From positions 2,356,001 to 2,420,000 of the forward strand of contig CM057058.1 of assembly GCA_029945375.1 (NCBI GenBank): a DNA stretch of 64,000 nt, written 5' to 3'. This DNA comes from Agaricus subrufescens. Taxonomy: Eukaryota; Basidiomycota; Agaricomycetes; Agaricales; Agaricaceae. The notes under the pieces were generated by a model that worked only from the letters and a program-made list of their open reading frames with translations, was not told where the DNA came from and did not search any database. Position 1 is the stretch's first letter; each line of letters starts with the position of its first letter. A program made the position numbers and the translations under genes. This document shows positions 10,601-23,787 of the stretch, piece after piece.

Positions 10601-11192
10601 AGAGATTACTCCATAGCATATACCAAGACTCATCAGATATTCTGGGAGTCATGGCAACTCCCTCCTCGTTCAGTTGAAGGTAGAGACATAGACCTGCTGT
10701 ACTAGGAAAATTGAACTCTTTGGCAATAGCATTAAGCTGACCGTACATCTATGGGCGGTTAATACATGTAAGTTATTAGCTGCTCGGTTCGCTTACAGTG
10801 GGAAATAGAGGCATGATAATCCCTTGTGAAAGTCGACGGGGTGGGCCAAAGGACAACGTATGACCAAACTGGCCGTGTTCTTGGATAAGACGCGTAGGAG
10901 GTACGACAACAACAAGGTACCTGTAATTACGGTGGACAGGACGGCTCGGAGAGTCGCGAAATCCCGAGTTCTGGTAGGACAGAGACGGTTTGCGATTTTG
11001 TGGGAGCAAATTTATATCTGAGTAACTGTGTGGAGGCATGTCTTCATTCATGAACCCATCGGCTGTGGAGGCCAATGTAGTACCCATCATCGGCTGGTGC
11101 ACCCTTTCAGCTGGTGGTCTGTTTGAAGGAATGGGTTCTTTTGGGAAAGAAAAGGAAGTAGGATGGTATGGAGATGCTGTTAGATGAGGCAT
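7664..11192 (-). CDS. Conserved fungal protein of unknown function with YPxFxLYP repeats (1001 aa)
   Basis: The function is not known to me. Eleven exons join in frame: 11192-10797, 10748-9434, 9375-9238, 9188-9135, 9075-9025, 8971-8846, 8790-8696, 8629-8605, 8568-8428, 8381-8313 and 8259-7664. They give 3006 nt. Residues about 95-190 form a globular domain (YLVVVVPPTRLI, then SFGPPRRLSQGIIMPLFPT and GLCLYLQLNEEG) that I recall as conserved in fungal hypothetical proteins. A Ser/Pro-rich low-complexity region follows, with repeated 'SRPxTPxTxTSWG' units. From about residue 565 to 805 there is a chain of motifs such as GYPEFSIYPPVYPNFDLYPP, SQYPRFNLYP, AYPNLTLYP, AYPNLQVYP, AYPHLEIYPP and DYPSFNLYP. 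Seven introns cut the Tyr codon (T|AY) at the same place in these motifs. The C-terminal ~200 residues are basic and Ser-rich. The small exon 8605-8629 and its 36-nt following intron are the least certain part. Confidence 0.7.
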
Positions 11193-11499
11193 TATGCAGA
11201 CTTGGGAGTGTCGAAGGGTTTGATGAGTTGTAAAGGAATGAGTTCGTGGTAGTCATGGTGAAAGATCTCAAATGAGTAGAGTAAGGATTCAGTATCTGAA
11301 TGAGCCTACCCAGTTCCAAATCGAATAAAAATTGTTTACGAAGAAAAAACTATGAAGAAAAGAGGCTCACAGAGCTGAAGAGAAGAGAGAAAAGAGTGTG
11401 TGTTACAGACAAGTTGCGGGGTTGTCTTGGCCATTGCAGTTCAGCGATCAGATCCCCGCATCATTTATTGATTGATCCTCCTCACCCAGACGGTCTTCA
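11193..11499. promoter_or_regulatory. Divergent promoter region between YP-repeat gene and CSN4
   Basis: About 307 bp between two opposed start codons. It is AT-rich on the left and A/G-rich in the middle (aagaaaaaactatgaagaaaa). No convincing TATA box or known factor site was seen, and no gene. Confidence 0.4.
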
Positions 11500-13059
11500 A
11501 TGGAATCAAAGCTCACCCAGTATTCCGCCCTCCCACAGAAGGACAAAGGACTGGCCTTTATATCTCTTATCCCGGAGATTCTTGCGCAGGCAGATCCCGC
11601 AAAAGACATACACACCCTCGTGGATACCCTTATCAATCAAGATAATGTCGGCCTCGTAGTCGGTCGACAGGTCCTCTCCGAACTAGTCAAGGTGCTGGGT
11701 GAAGGCGCCATTCAGGATCATGAATTAAGGAAACGTGTAGTTGAAGAGACTCTTGCAACGGTTCAACCGCGCATTGTCAGCTACGAGGAACAGGTAACCG
11801 ACTCAACATTGCCTTTCACTCCAACTTTCTCACCTGCGGTAGGTCAACGGTCTTAAGTTCCAGCTGGCTGATATTTTTGAGTCTGAAGAAGAATGGAGTG
11901 AAGCTGCACGGGTACTGATGAGCACGTCCCTGGAATCAGGGCAGAGGTCTGTCTGAACGCCCTTCAAAGGGGTACGGTCTTGATCGTTCCCTAGGTCTGT
12001 ATCCGACTCGGACAAGCTGCGCGTTTATATCCGAATTGTACGACTACTCCTAGAGGATGAAGAATCCGTTCAAGCAGAGACATACTACAACCGCGCTGCC
12101 CTCCTTGTTCATTCTACCACTGATCGTGAAGTCATACTCCAATTCAAGTTGTGCCAGGCACGTATTAGTGATTACAATCGTAAATTTCTGGAAGCAGCCA
12201 GCCGTTATCATGAACTCAGCTATATCGGAGAGATTGACGAGGAAGAACGCCGTCACATGTTGTATGTTAACGCCATTATCTCTGTCTCACCCTCTAGACA
12301 ACTCGGACTTCTATCACAGAACCGCCGCGGTTACATGTGCAGTACTAGCTCCTGCAGGCCCCAACCGTTCTCGAGTCCTCGCCTCTCTATACCGCGACGA
12401 ACGATCGGCCGACCTTTCTACATACAATATTCTCTCCAAAATGTTCCTCGATCATATCCTCCGACCCGCTGAGATCAAAGAATTCGAACAAACTCTAAAG
12501 CCTCATCAACTCGCAAAAGTTGCCATCTCCTCTAATGATCGGCTAGCATCCGCTGGCAATGACGAAAGCTACGATGATGACAATGAACCGGCAACAAGTA
12601 CAAGGACAGGGCCCTCAACTGTGCTTGATCGTGCTGTGATGGAACACAATTTGCTTGCAAGCTCCAAGATTTACAATAATATTACATTCCGAGGGTTGGG
12701 TAATTTATTAGATCTCACTCCAGGTGCTGCGGAAACCATGGCTCGGAAAATGATCGAACAAGGTCGTTTAAGAGGAACCATTGATCAAGTAGATAAACTG
12801 ATCTGGTTTGAGGGTGATCGCGAAGAGGATGATGCTCAAGGGAGGGCTGGGGGATTAGGTGAGGTAGAAGAGGCAGAAGATACCGGTGCTCCATTCACGA
12901 AACGTTGGGACGCCCAGATAAGACTAACAGCTGCCAATGTAAGCGAACATTGTTCATTTGGGGGCTATTCATCACTGACCGTTTACTTCGCAGGCCGAGT
13001 CCATAGTGCAACATCTCATAGAGAGAGGCCTGGTCCAGATAACAACGCCTGCCGCGTAG
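11500..13059 (+). CDS. CSN4: COP9 signalosome subunit 4
   Basis: CSN4 is a scaffold subunit of the COP9 signalosome, which removes NEDD8 from cullins. Five exons, 11500-11793, 11843-11946, 11995-12261, 12320-12938 and 12994-13059, splice to 1350 nt (449 aa), close to the usual ~400 aa. The N-terminal helical repeats carry QPRIVSYEEQ, FESEEEWSEAARVL, ETYYNRAALL and DYNRKFLEAASRYHELSY, each matching animal CSN4. The PCI domain follows, with LDRAVMEHNLLASSKIYNNI and FRGLGNLLDL and then GRLRGTIDQVDKLIWFE. A Gly/Glu-rich insertion lies between the PCI winged helix and the last helix (AESIVQHLIERGLVQI). The stop is 103 bp from the stop of the converging kinase gene. The identification is firm. Confidence 0.95.
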
Positions 13060-13162
13060 TAAAACATGTCCAATCTTCTTTATAACAATTACATCGTAGG
13101 ACCCATATTTTAATGATAAAATGCGCACGACAATTAAATACAACATGGAGTGTTCGAATAAG

Positions 13163-16100
13163 TCATGCACTACTTTCATTCTTCTTCCGCTTCTTTGCCC
13201 TCTCGCGTTTAGTTTCAAGCTCATGCCATTCGCCCTCAAGACTTGCAAGACTGTTTAATAGATCAGGCGCCTTTCAAAATGGAACATGCAGGTACGCACC
13301 CTATCGGTCGTAATGCAGCTGGTTCTTCTTGGGTAAAATAAGGCGTTTCCAGTGCCTGCGTCGCCGTGATGCGCCGCAGAGGATCATAGGTCAGGAGTTG
13401 CTCCGCTAAGTCCAAAGCGGCTGGGGACATCCACCTGGTGTCTTTAATAAAAGTGCGTAGCAGAGATCAAGATCTTACATACTTCTGGAATATATCACGG
13501 AAGCGGTTGGGTATCTCATCTCGTGGTTTGGCAAGCTCATACCACGGTAGATGCACCAAAGCAGGCCATCGGTCAGTAGTGGGCGTGCCAAGTATCTTAT
13601 GAATGACGTCGAGTTGGTGTATCTCATCATTACCTTGGAAGACTGGTTTCGTAGTGAATAGTTCAAGCATGATACAACTAGAGTCCTTGGTGAGTACCCC
13701 AAAATTTCAGACCATAAGGTAGGTACACTGACCCAGCACTCCACATATCAACTTCGGGGCCGTAGACTGTTGCTCCAAAGAGAAGTTCCGGTGGACGGTA
13801 CCACAAGGTGATAACACGATTTGTGTAATCTGTGCGTCTTCGTTTCTGATAAAATCGTGCTAAACCAAAGTCTGCAAGCTTGAGTTCACCCCGATTATTC
13901 ACCAAGATATTCGAGCCTTTTATATCGCGGTGAATGACGCCCTTGTGATGAAGATACGCTAAACCAGCGAGCATCTGATGAGAAAGCGACTTCAGATGGG
14001 CTGCCGTAAACTCAAATTGATTTTGTGACAAGATCCCTGTGAGGTCATGATCCATATACTCAAACACCATATAGACGGAGCCTGTTGATATATATCAGAT
14101 ATTTTGGGAGAGTCACAATTAGTAAAGCTTACCACTTGACACGATCATTTCATACAGCTGGATAACATTCTCGTGTCGTAGCGACTGCAGAAGTTTAATT
14201 TCTCGCATAGCCGTGACGGGAAAGCCATCTTTCTCCGTTTCCATTCGTATCCGTTTGAGAGCTACCAAAACATTCGAAACGGAGTTGCGAGCCTTGTAAA
14301 CCTTTCCAAATGTACCTTCCCCGACCTGTGCGACGATATTATAGACAGGCTTGCTCGGCGGTGCGACCACCTTCGAAGATTGAGGCAGGTGATTATCAAG
14401 AGCAGAAGTAGATGATGACAATGCACCAGTCAGTATAGGTGGCGAAACTGGTTTAGCGGGCGGGGAAGGCTGTCGAGGTACTGGTGAAGGCTGCGGTGGC
14501 TTCGGTACCTGATCGGCAACCTTTGGCACAGGATGTTTGCGTGGGTCATGAGTCATACGCGCCGCTGGAACAAACGTTGGGTGGGTGTTCCGTTCTTCGT
14601 TCCAAGGTCCATGATAAGGCTGAGATTGGGGAGATTGGCTAACTGGCGTTTGGACATTATCATTGGCACTGGGATGGTCGTAAGTTGTTGCTTCTGGAGC
14701 CGTCCAGGAAGGCGGATGATACCCACGGCCTCCCGGTGAGGGCCAAATTTTTTTCTGAACGGGTACCGGGGGAACAGGGGCTTGGTGAATTTGCTGTTGA
14801 TGTAAAGGGGAGGGGGGAAGAGATTCTGAAGGTGCTGAGGATGGTGGTTGCTCGACATCATCGTCATCACCGGGGAAAAACTTGCGCAAGGACGAGCTCG
14901 ACGTGGGTTGGGGACGGGATATAGGCTTGAAGCCAGGAAGCGGGCGACTAGGCCGTGATGTTATATTGACCCGAGATAAGGAGGGCTCGTGTTGCAAGTT
15001 TTCAACAATGGGATAATCATTTCGAGGAGGAATGATTGATGGAGGAGGCATAGGTTCCTCACTGTGGTGCACATCAGCAGCTGCAGCATTCGGGAGCCAA
15101 TCAGACTACAAAGGGAAAAACAGTTATTGTAGACGCAAAAAATAACCAGATGACACCTACTTTGTCAGCTTTGTCATGCACATTATGCAAGTGAGCCTTT
15201 CCATTTGATTGGATTGGGAGCTCACGAGCTTTGCCAGTCTGTAAATTTTGGGTCACAGTTTCAAGAGGTTCTGATGTCACAGGATCTGAAGAAGGTAAGC
15301 GATGAACAGGTCGAGGCTCCAAATTTGGACTATCACTTCGGCTGGTGCGAGCCGACGTCCTCGACGATACAGAAGAAACACTTCGAGGACGTTTGACATC
15401 ATGCCGCGAAGGTGGTGATTGAGATCGCAAGACTCGTTCCTGTCTCGGTACCCAACCTGATGCGTCTCTATCACTGGGGGTTCGACTTTGTATAGTTGGG
15501 CTGAAGTCGCGGCGACGGCGTTTGGGAATAGGAGAGCGAGTCAACGATCGCGATCGGCCGCGGGAAGACAGGTGAGAGCGGTAGGACTCGGCAGGGGAAC
15601 GTGAGCGTGAATGAGAATGATACTGTTTAGGCCGTTGTTGTTCCTGGTGATGTGGTGGGTCCGACTGCTGTGCTTTGCCCGTCCTGCGGTTTTGGGAGTG
15701 AAAATCACGGCGTGTCCAACTATTTTGTGCGCAGATATCAAGCAAACTATACCTAACCATGCAGAAAATTGCTTACTTATTTAAGTTTGAGTCGTCATTT
15801 CTCCAGTCCCGCCGCTGTTTGGTATTCTGATTGCGTTTCCCCCCTTTTGTGTATTGGTTTTGTTTCGGCTGGGTATTCCTTTGGTGGCTGCCTTGAGGCT
15901 GATTCTTTGGGGTGCCAGCTTCGTTGCGGTGGGAGGACTTCCACGACGGGGCAGGCTCCCATGCTCTCTCTTCTGTGGACTGAGTGTCGTCCATCGGTTT
16001 TTCGTCCCAGCCACTATCCCTTCGCCGAACATCCCAACCTGAATCACTTGTGTACCGCATTTGTTGAGTACCCTTCTCCCTCTTGCGGTCCCTCCAACTA

Positions 16101-16668
16101 AGATCATCTCGGTTGTGCTTTCCCCCATGCCGCAGATGTCTGTCATCATCATGGCCATGGGAAGACGAGCCACGAGTGTTAGTGACGGGCCAGTCATCAT
16201 AATACGAACCTCTGCCATCATATGCATCGCGCGAAGCAGAAGCATTCCATGAGGACGAGTCGTGGTACGACGACGAATGGTCATAATGTTGATGAGACCA
16301 GTCATCTCTCATACTCAGAAACTGCGGGTCACCCTGAGAGCGGGGCCTCCAGTCAGGCTCCCGTCTCATATTTGCTTCATAGTCATCATCCCTTCGATAG
16401 ACATCATCTTCTCTGTACCTGCCCACGTCAGGATACCACGGATCTTCGTCATGGCGACTACGAGAATGCGGTGTGCCATCGTATGACCCATCATAATAAT
16501 CTCGGTTCGAACTTGAGGAAGCTCTGCGGTGGTCTGAACAGCGAGAAAGATGGTAAGAACGAGAACAAGTATCCAAAAAATCTCATGCATACGAGAACTA
16601 CTATATTGATCGTTCTCTTGGGTTTTATTTCCTCGAGGTCGACGGTTATGTTTGTGTTGTGAACGCAT
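13163..16668 (-). CDS. CTK1: CTD kinase catalytic subunit (Ctk1/CDK12 type) with long SR-rich N-terminus
   Basis: A cyclin-dependent kinase of the Ctk1/Lsk1/CDK12 group, which phosphorylates Ser2 of the RNA polymerase II CTD. Eight exons, 16668-16593, 16533-15777, 15719-15161, 15105-14133, 14081-13733, 13677-13483, 13434-13300 and 13250-13163, give 3132 nt (1043 aa). The N-terminal ~700 residues are disordered: Asp/Ser/Tyr/His-rich, then SR/RS dipeptides ([12 protein letters not shown]), then Pro-rich. The kinase domain has [21 protein letters not shown], the cyclin-binding PSTAIRE-like helix [26 protein letters not shown], the T-loop region and [12 protein letters not shown]. The C-terminus ends in a basic RAKKRKKN segment. 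At 1043 aa it is about twice yeast Ctk1 and resembles the metazoan CDK12 layout. All catalytic residues are intact. The start ATG at 16668 is the first that keeps the SR-rich exon in frame. Confidence 0.93.
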
Positions 16669-17404
16669 GGAAGTGTGGAGACTAGATGGTGGTGGAAGAA
16701 AGGACGAAAGCAGTGGGGTCGTCTCAGCTTGTGATGTTACGTGTTGTGCAGCGAAAAAAAAATGCGATAGCTCACCCTGCCTAATACTTTGTAGACTGTG
16801 GTCACTGTTTCAAAGACGGTCACGCGAGATGTAGCACTGTGCAGATGGTCCAATCGTTGGACGGCATAGAAGGAATGAGCAAATGCTTACAAGATGATAA
16901 CTTATTACAAGAAAGCACTCACAGGTTAATTCGACAAACATTTAAGGTAAGAAGGGCCGCCTGGAGGCTGAATATTGGCCTGATACCGAGCAAGTTGTGA
17001 TGGTATAAGGAGGGACGTCGGGGCGAAAACTGCTAGCGTAAGACTTTGCTAAGTTGATTCAGGGCGATTGTGGTGCAGCTCTGTTTGACCCAACAGTGTC
17101 GCAACAAAATGTTGATCTCCGGTTCTCAGATTTTCCTCTCTAGGAAAACACTCTCTGGGAGATGTGAACCGAGGAGATTTGACGACACATAACTATGAGT
17201 CACGAATAGTGTCCTAGTGAAGTAAACATAGCCATTATTTGCTCACTTAGACCGCCTCCACACAAACAATGAAAAAACGTGTCCTCAAGCTGTAACCGAC
17301 TGATTAGAGTCCTAGTACCGTATATACATATAATAGCCACACGAAAAAGAATCAACTAGTAACAAAGGGGGCCAAGGATCGAGAGAAACGAGGTAAAAAC
17401 AAAC
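16669..17404. other. Intergenic region upstream of CTK1
   Basis: 736 bp between the CTK1 start and the stop of the BRD8-like gene, both on the minus strand. It should contain the CTK1 promoter and 5' UTR and the BRD8-like 3' UTR. I see an A9 run near 16754 and AT-rich tracts (gtatatacatataatag near 17320), but no open frame with coding character, tRNA fold or repeat. Confidence 0.45.
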
Positions 17405-19837
17405 TCAAGGTCTACCCCGAACAAGGCCTTCTGTCTGTCGGAACGCATTAATATATCCTTCGCTTTCATGCATCATCTGGCAAGTGTGAGCAGTGTGAGC
17501 ATAACAACGTCAACTGAATGCGACCACCTACATCCTCAGCCATATGGTATACATCTGATCCTGGACGATTGAACATCATCGCGTTGGCGAACATGAGGAA
17601 TATATCCCGCTGGTATTCCAACGAATTAGCAATCAGACCATCTTTGACTCGACCCTTTATCGTTTTGAGATCCATAGGGCGCTTGACAATATCATGATAA
17701 TCGGGGGCTTCAACCGTGCGAATAGGGTTGTGGAAAATATTGCCGTTCCGGTGTTGTGAAATTTGTGAGTGTAACATACCGATAACGTTTTGGAATTTTT
17801 TTAAAGCAACCTGTTCTTCAGAACGATCACCGCGTCTTCGGTTACGACCATATGAGGGGCCTGTCAAAGGTCATTTAGGTAAAGCGCTCGTCAACGAATA
17901 ATCAACGTGCACTTACCAGGCTCATCGTCTTCGGCTGGCTCAGATTCGTCTCGCTGCCGCTTGCGATCACGAGGTGATTCCGCGGGTTCAGCGGCCACTG
18001 ATGCTTTCCGCTTCCCTGTCAAATGATATTAATTCAGTGCTCCGTAATGGTAAAAAAAGAAATGTACGACGGCGGAGACCTGTCGATTCGGCGGGAACTG
18101 GTGAAGAAGCTTGGAATTCTTCTGGAGTAGAGACTTTGATCTCGTCCGCATCGAGATTGTCACCCTCTGTAACCATTGGTGACTGAGCTTCAGACTCGAG
18201 TATGCGTCGCTGTCGGCGAGTTTTGCGAGTAGCTGGCGCTGAGGGTATCGATGGCTTGTTGCGAGTAGATCCTGGATAACTATAGTTAGCAAAACTCAAC
18301 TGGAACATACATGATAGAATTGTTTACGTCGAGTTGTTGGCAAGGGTTCTTCATCAGACGCAGGCCCTTCCTCCACCGGTTGTTCGTGCTTTTGCATCAT
18401 GTCTTGGTCTTCCTGATCAGGCTCTTCTGTTTCTGGCTGTTCTTGTTGTCCATCTTCTTTCTGCATTTCCTGCTGCGACTGCTCTTCTTGTTCCTCGGAT
18501 GAGGCTCGAGACGATAGTTTTCCACCTTCATACGGTAAAGCTTCTTCAACTTCAATTTCTTCATCCTTCTCTAATATCTCTTTTCTCTCCTCCTCTTCCT
18601 CCTCTTCTTCGGGCTTGTGTTCTATCGGCGATCTGGCAGGTGCTTGAGTATCCTGCTCCATGCTGCATTCAATTTTATCATCCTCGTGGTCGGTTTCTTC
18701 CTCTTCTGGTTTGTTGGTGGTCGCGTCTTCTTCCTCTTCTTCTTCCTCCCGCCGAAGTTCAGTACCGCTGTCATCCGCCGAAGCGACAACGTCATCTAGT
18801 GCCGAATCAGGTGGTTGTTCAGGTGCTGATGGATCAACAAGCATTTCGTCGGATGCCTCATCTTTTGCTTCAACAGGTTTATCTTCAGCAGGAGGTGATG
18901 GAACCGAAGTTGCGGCATCATTGGCAGGTGAAGCTGGGGGTTCTGAAATGTCGATAGTAGCCGTTTTGGCTGTAGGTGTATCGGATTCATCCTTCAAACG
19001 TTAGTTGTGAGTATGATAGCAAGACAGAAGGGAATTCGCCCTTACAATGGATGGAGGTGTTTCTGTTACACCGCTTAAGTCTGAGCTTTCATCACCTCTA
19101 GATTCGACCGATGTAGTATGCTGATGGTAATCTAATCAGTGAACAATTGAGGTGAAACATGATAGCTACCTGTACATCAACTGCCGGACTTCCATCGTCT
19201 TTTACAGCTTGGCCTGTGAGGTTCGCCTTGATCTGTGCATCCCAATTGCCTGCTTTGATGTCTGCTATCTCTTTAAGGATCGTCCTAGCCTGGGTCAATG
19301 AAAAGAAATGAAGGGCCTGGATATCCATACTTGAACGCATTTTCCTCCGCAATGATGAGTTCACGCAACTCATCAAAACGTAGTTTGTAGTGTTTCTCGG
19401 CCAATGCAAGGTTGGCAGCCGCTGCATGGTCATGTCAGCTTTTGACAACCGAGTATGCAGGACAATCAAACCCTTTGGAGCATTATTTTCTTCAGTTCTG
19501 TAATAGACTTAATAATTGAGACGCCGGTAAATAGTGGGAAAGGCGCTTACACCTCCAAACCCGCTTGTTGTAAAAGGTGATTGTACATGGCGTGACAAGA
19601 CTAGAAACGAACAGCATGAGAACATCCGAGGAGCACGAGAGGCAGCATCGAGACCTGGGCGGAGAAGAAGGACTTTGGACGGGTGACCAGGGGATGCTTG
19701 GCAAGAATCTTGGCTATTGCAGACCAGGTGGAAGAGTTTATGCCCATTTCCCAGACGCCTTGGGCGATGAGCAGGGCCTCGATGTGGCTGAGCTGGGGCG
19801 CTTCATTTGCAGCGCGTTTTGTCGAGCGGGTCGACAT
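17405..19837 (-). CDS. BRD8-like bromodomain protein, probable NuA4 acetyltransferase subunit
   Basis: Eleven exons splice to 1896 nt (631 aa): 19837-19655, 19600-19551, 19497-19472, 19421-19331, 19284-19170, 19120-19046, 18991-18328, 18271-18080, 18015-17917, 17860-17532 and 17476-17405. The N-terminus (about residues 1-140) resembles the BRD8 SANT-like and coiled region: LLIAQGVWEMGINSSTWSAI, then LAEKHYKLRFDELRELII. A very acidic stretch of about 200 residues follows (REEEEEEEDATT, EEEEEEEERKEI). Basic NLS-like segments (RKTRRQRR, GKRKAS, DRKRQR) come next. The C-terminal bromodomain has FHNPI, APDYHDIVKRPMDLKTI and ANAMMFNRPGSDVYHMAED, so the acetyl-lysine Asn (FNRP) is present. BRD8 in animals is a TIP60/NuA4 subunit, so a role in histone acetylation is inferred. 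Tra1, another NuA4 subunit, lies 4 kb away. The promoter is shared with PEP4 (145 bp). Confidence 0.82.
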
Positions 19838-19982
19838 ACCGAGCAAGGGCCTGACAGGCTGACAGAGGCCTGGGTCGCGCCGCCCGGATGCCGACCGGCC
19901 ACGCGCCAAGGTCCTCTTTCGCCGGCCGGGTATTTCCACATGCGGGTGGTTGCCGCAACGCGTCCGCTCCTTCCCCTCAACC

Positions 19983-21519
<1,537 letters not shown>

Positions 21520-21656
21520 GCAGCAGGTGCTGGCGTACTACAATAGTTGACTGTACTATGACAGGAGTAGCGCTTATGTATACCATAGCTTCTTAATGAA
21601 CGGTTATGTAAGATCTCATTGACTGCGAGTCAACGCACGTCCAGTTCTTGTCCACC

Positions 21657-23701
21657 ATGTCCACCATGTCTTCCCCTCTGTACACCAATCTCTTCAGGCT
21701 CAAACAGGGCGTCCCCTCGACAGCCCGCGTAGAGCATGGGAGAGGCCGAAACTTGTCAACTCTCCTCCATCGGACTCTCGACAGAATTAATGTTCTAGGA
21801 GATGACGATTCTTACGGTCATACTGGGTCAGCAGTGTTGATTGTTACTTCCCAAAACTCAGCCCGATTCCGCAATCAGGTGTGTCAACGCATTGAGTTGG
21901 GCGCAGAATGGCGAAGTGTTGTTAAGTGGCGGAGACGACACCACCGTGCGTCTTTGGAAAATGGACCCATCGGATACGACGCAGGAATATCCATTTGTCT
22001 GTCGCTCAGTTATACATACAGGCCATACAGCAAACATTTTTAACGCTCAACTACTTCCGTACTCTAATCATCTGTGAGTTAATCATCTGCTTTACCTATT
22101 CGGTCCTCCGAATGATGACTGGTGCTCATTGAAGCGTTTTGTCAAAGTGTTACTGTTGCAGGGGATAAGCAAGTTCGAGTTTCGGACATAGGCACAGCGC
22201 TGACCGGCGATGGCGTTGAAACTCGCTATACTACAAGAGATTGCTTGAAAGATGTTCTTAGATGTCATACTGATCGCGTCAAGAGGATTGTGACGGAAGA
22301 CAGTCCGGCGTTGTTCCTAACGGTGTCCGAGGTTTGACTTCTATCAAGATATATCAATGCCATAGTGTTGACCTGAACATCTCAAGGACGGCAGCATACG
22401 TCAACATGATCTCAGAACTCCACACTTTTGTCGGCGGGGTACATCATGCCCTACACCTTTACTGCAATTAAACCATGACCTTTCGACCGTGTCGTTATCA
22501 ACATTGACCCCTTACCAACTCGTCGTTGCCGGGGAGTCACCGTATGTGAGTCGACCGTTTGAGGGGAGGGCTTAATGATGCAGTGGCTCACTGAAGTTGG
22601 CAGGGCTATCTCTTTGATCGCAGGAGCATAGGCCGCAGGCTAGAGGAAGAATGGGGTGTGCCATCATCCACTGACGAAGTCACCACCTGCGTTCGTAGAT
22701 TCGGTAGACCACGAATCGAGAAGAAGAGATATCGAAGGGAGCATATCACTGGTTCAAGAATGTCCAACTACAATGGACATGAAGTGAGTAAGATATCTCC
22801 TGTTTTGGAGGATAAACCGCTCAAAGTGGAATGACAGGTTCTACTTTGTGAGTGATGTTGACTGGTCCGTGTAGAGATTCGCATAACAAGGTGCAGCGTA
22901 TAATGGAGATGCGGTGTACCTATTTTCGACACTTGATTCCCCATGCAACACTTATCCTTCTTCAACATTTGCTGCAGACTCCACCGACCGAGCCACCAAA
23001 ACATCGGAAATAAGTTCTAGTACAAAAGTCAAGCCGAATCAGGATGTACCGCAAGACAGCAATGGCGTGGGCTCCGAGGACGACCAGGAAGAAGAGGAAG
23101 AAGAAGAATCGGACCAAGATGAACTAGAAGACGAGGAGTACGCCGAATTAGAATCAAACTATCGTCCGAATATACCAACTATCATGCCCATTAGGCGTTA
23201 CGTTGGTGCACGAAATGTGGAGACTGTGAAAGATGGTAAGCTGGTGCCCCAATCCGAATGCTTTCTTGGAGCTTAAAACTCACTTCGCCCTCATTAGTGA
23301 ACTTTATCGGTCCAAACGATGAACTAGTGGTGTCCGGTTCTGATGATGGGAACTTTTTTGTGTGGGACAAATCTTCTGGAGAATTGAAAGGAGTATACGA
23401 AGGAGACGGGAGCGTAGTGAACGTTATCGAAGGACACCCCTCCCTGCCGTTGTTGGCTGTCAGTGGGATTGATACGACGGTCAAAGTAGTTGTTTGCTGC
23501 TCCAAAATTATGGAAATTTTCTGACGTCTTGGATTATAGCTTTTTGCTCCTTCCAGAGGACCTAGCCAGTTTTCCCGGATGGAGAATAAAGAAAAGATCA
23601 TGGAAGCAAATAGACGACCAGTACAGTCATTCAACTTCCGCGCCCTACTTGCGGAGGCGGTGATTCGTTCAGGACCGTCAACAGAGTGCATTCATCAATA
23701 A
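21657..23701 (+). CDS. WD40 protein of the DCAF6/IQWD1 type (putative CUL4-DDB1 substrate receptor)
   Basis: WD repeats run in the order known from DCAF6: GHTGCVNALSWAQNGEVLLSG, then GHTANIFNAQLLP, the KQVRVSDIG strand, CHTDRVKRIV, a 'SEDGSIRQHDLR' repeat, YLFDRRSIG, LLSYNGDAVYLFS, GPNDELVVSGSDDG with FFVWD, and HPSLPLLAVSGID. A very acidic insertion (EEEEEEESDQDELEDEE) sits between blades, as in related proteins. DCAF family members dock on DDB1-CUL4 ubiquitin ligases; the substrate here is unknown. Numerous short introns interrupt the gene. I place the start at the ATG at 21657, though a second ATG lies at 21666, and the stop at 23699-23701. CSN4, a cullin regulator, is encoded 8 kb away, but this may be coincidence. 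The WD40 family is certain; the DCAF6 sub-assignment is good but not proven. Confidence 0.82.
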
Positions 23702-23787
23702 TTAGTACCTGCATATCGTGCAAATTCGTGAAGATTATATTACATGTGTACAACACTATACCCATTCTATCAGTAACTAAAAGGTGA

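Noticed and set aside
18660..19004. Long plus-strand Ser-rich reading frame
   Set aside because: It is the mirror of the Glu-rich (GAA/GAG) region of the BRD8-like gene, whose spliced frame is well supported; the apparent poly-Ser comes from TCC/TCT complements.
23050..23160. GAAGAAGAGGAAG tract taken as a possible microsatellite
   Set aside because: It encodes the acidic loop of the DCAF6-like WD40 protein in a continuous frame, so a repeat annotation adds nothing.
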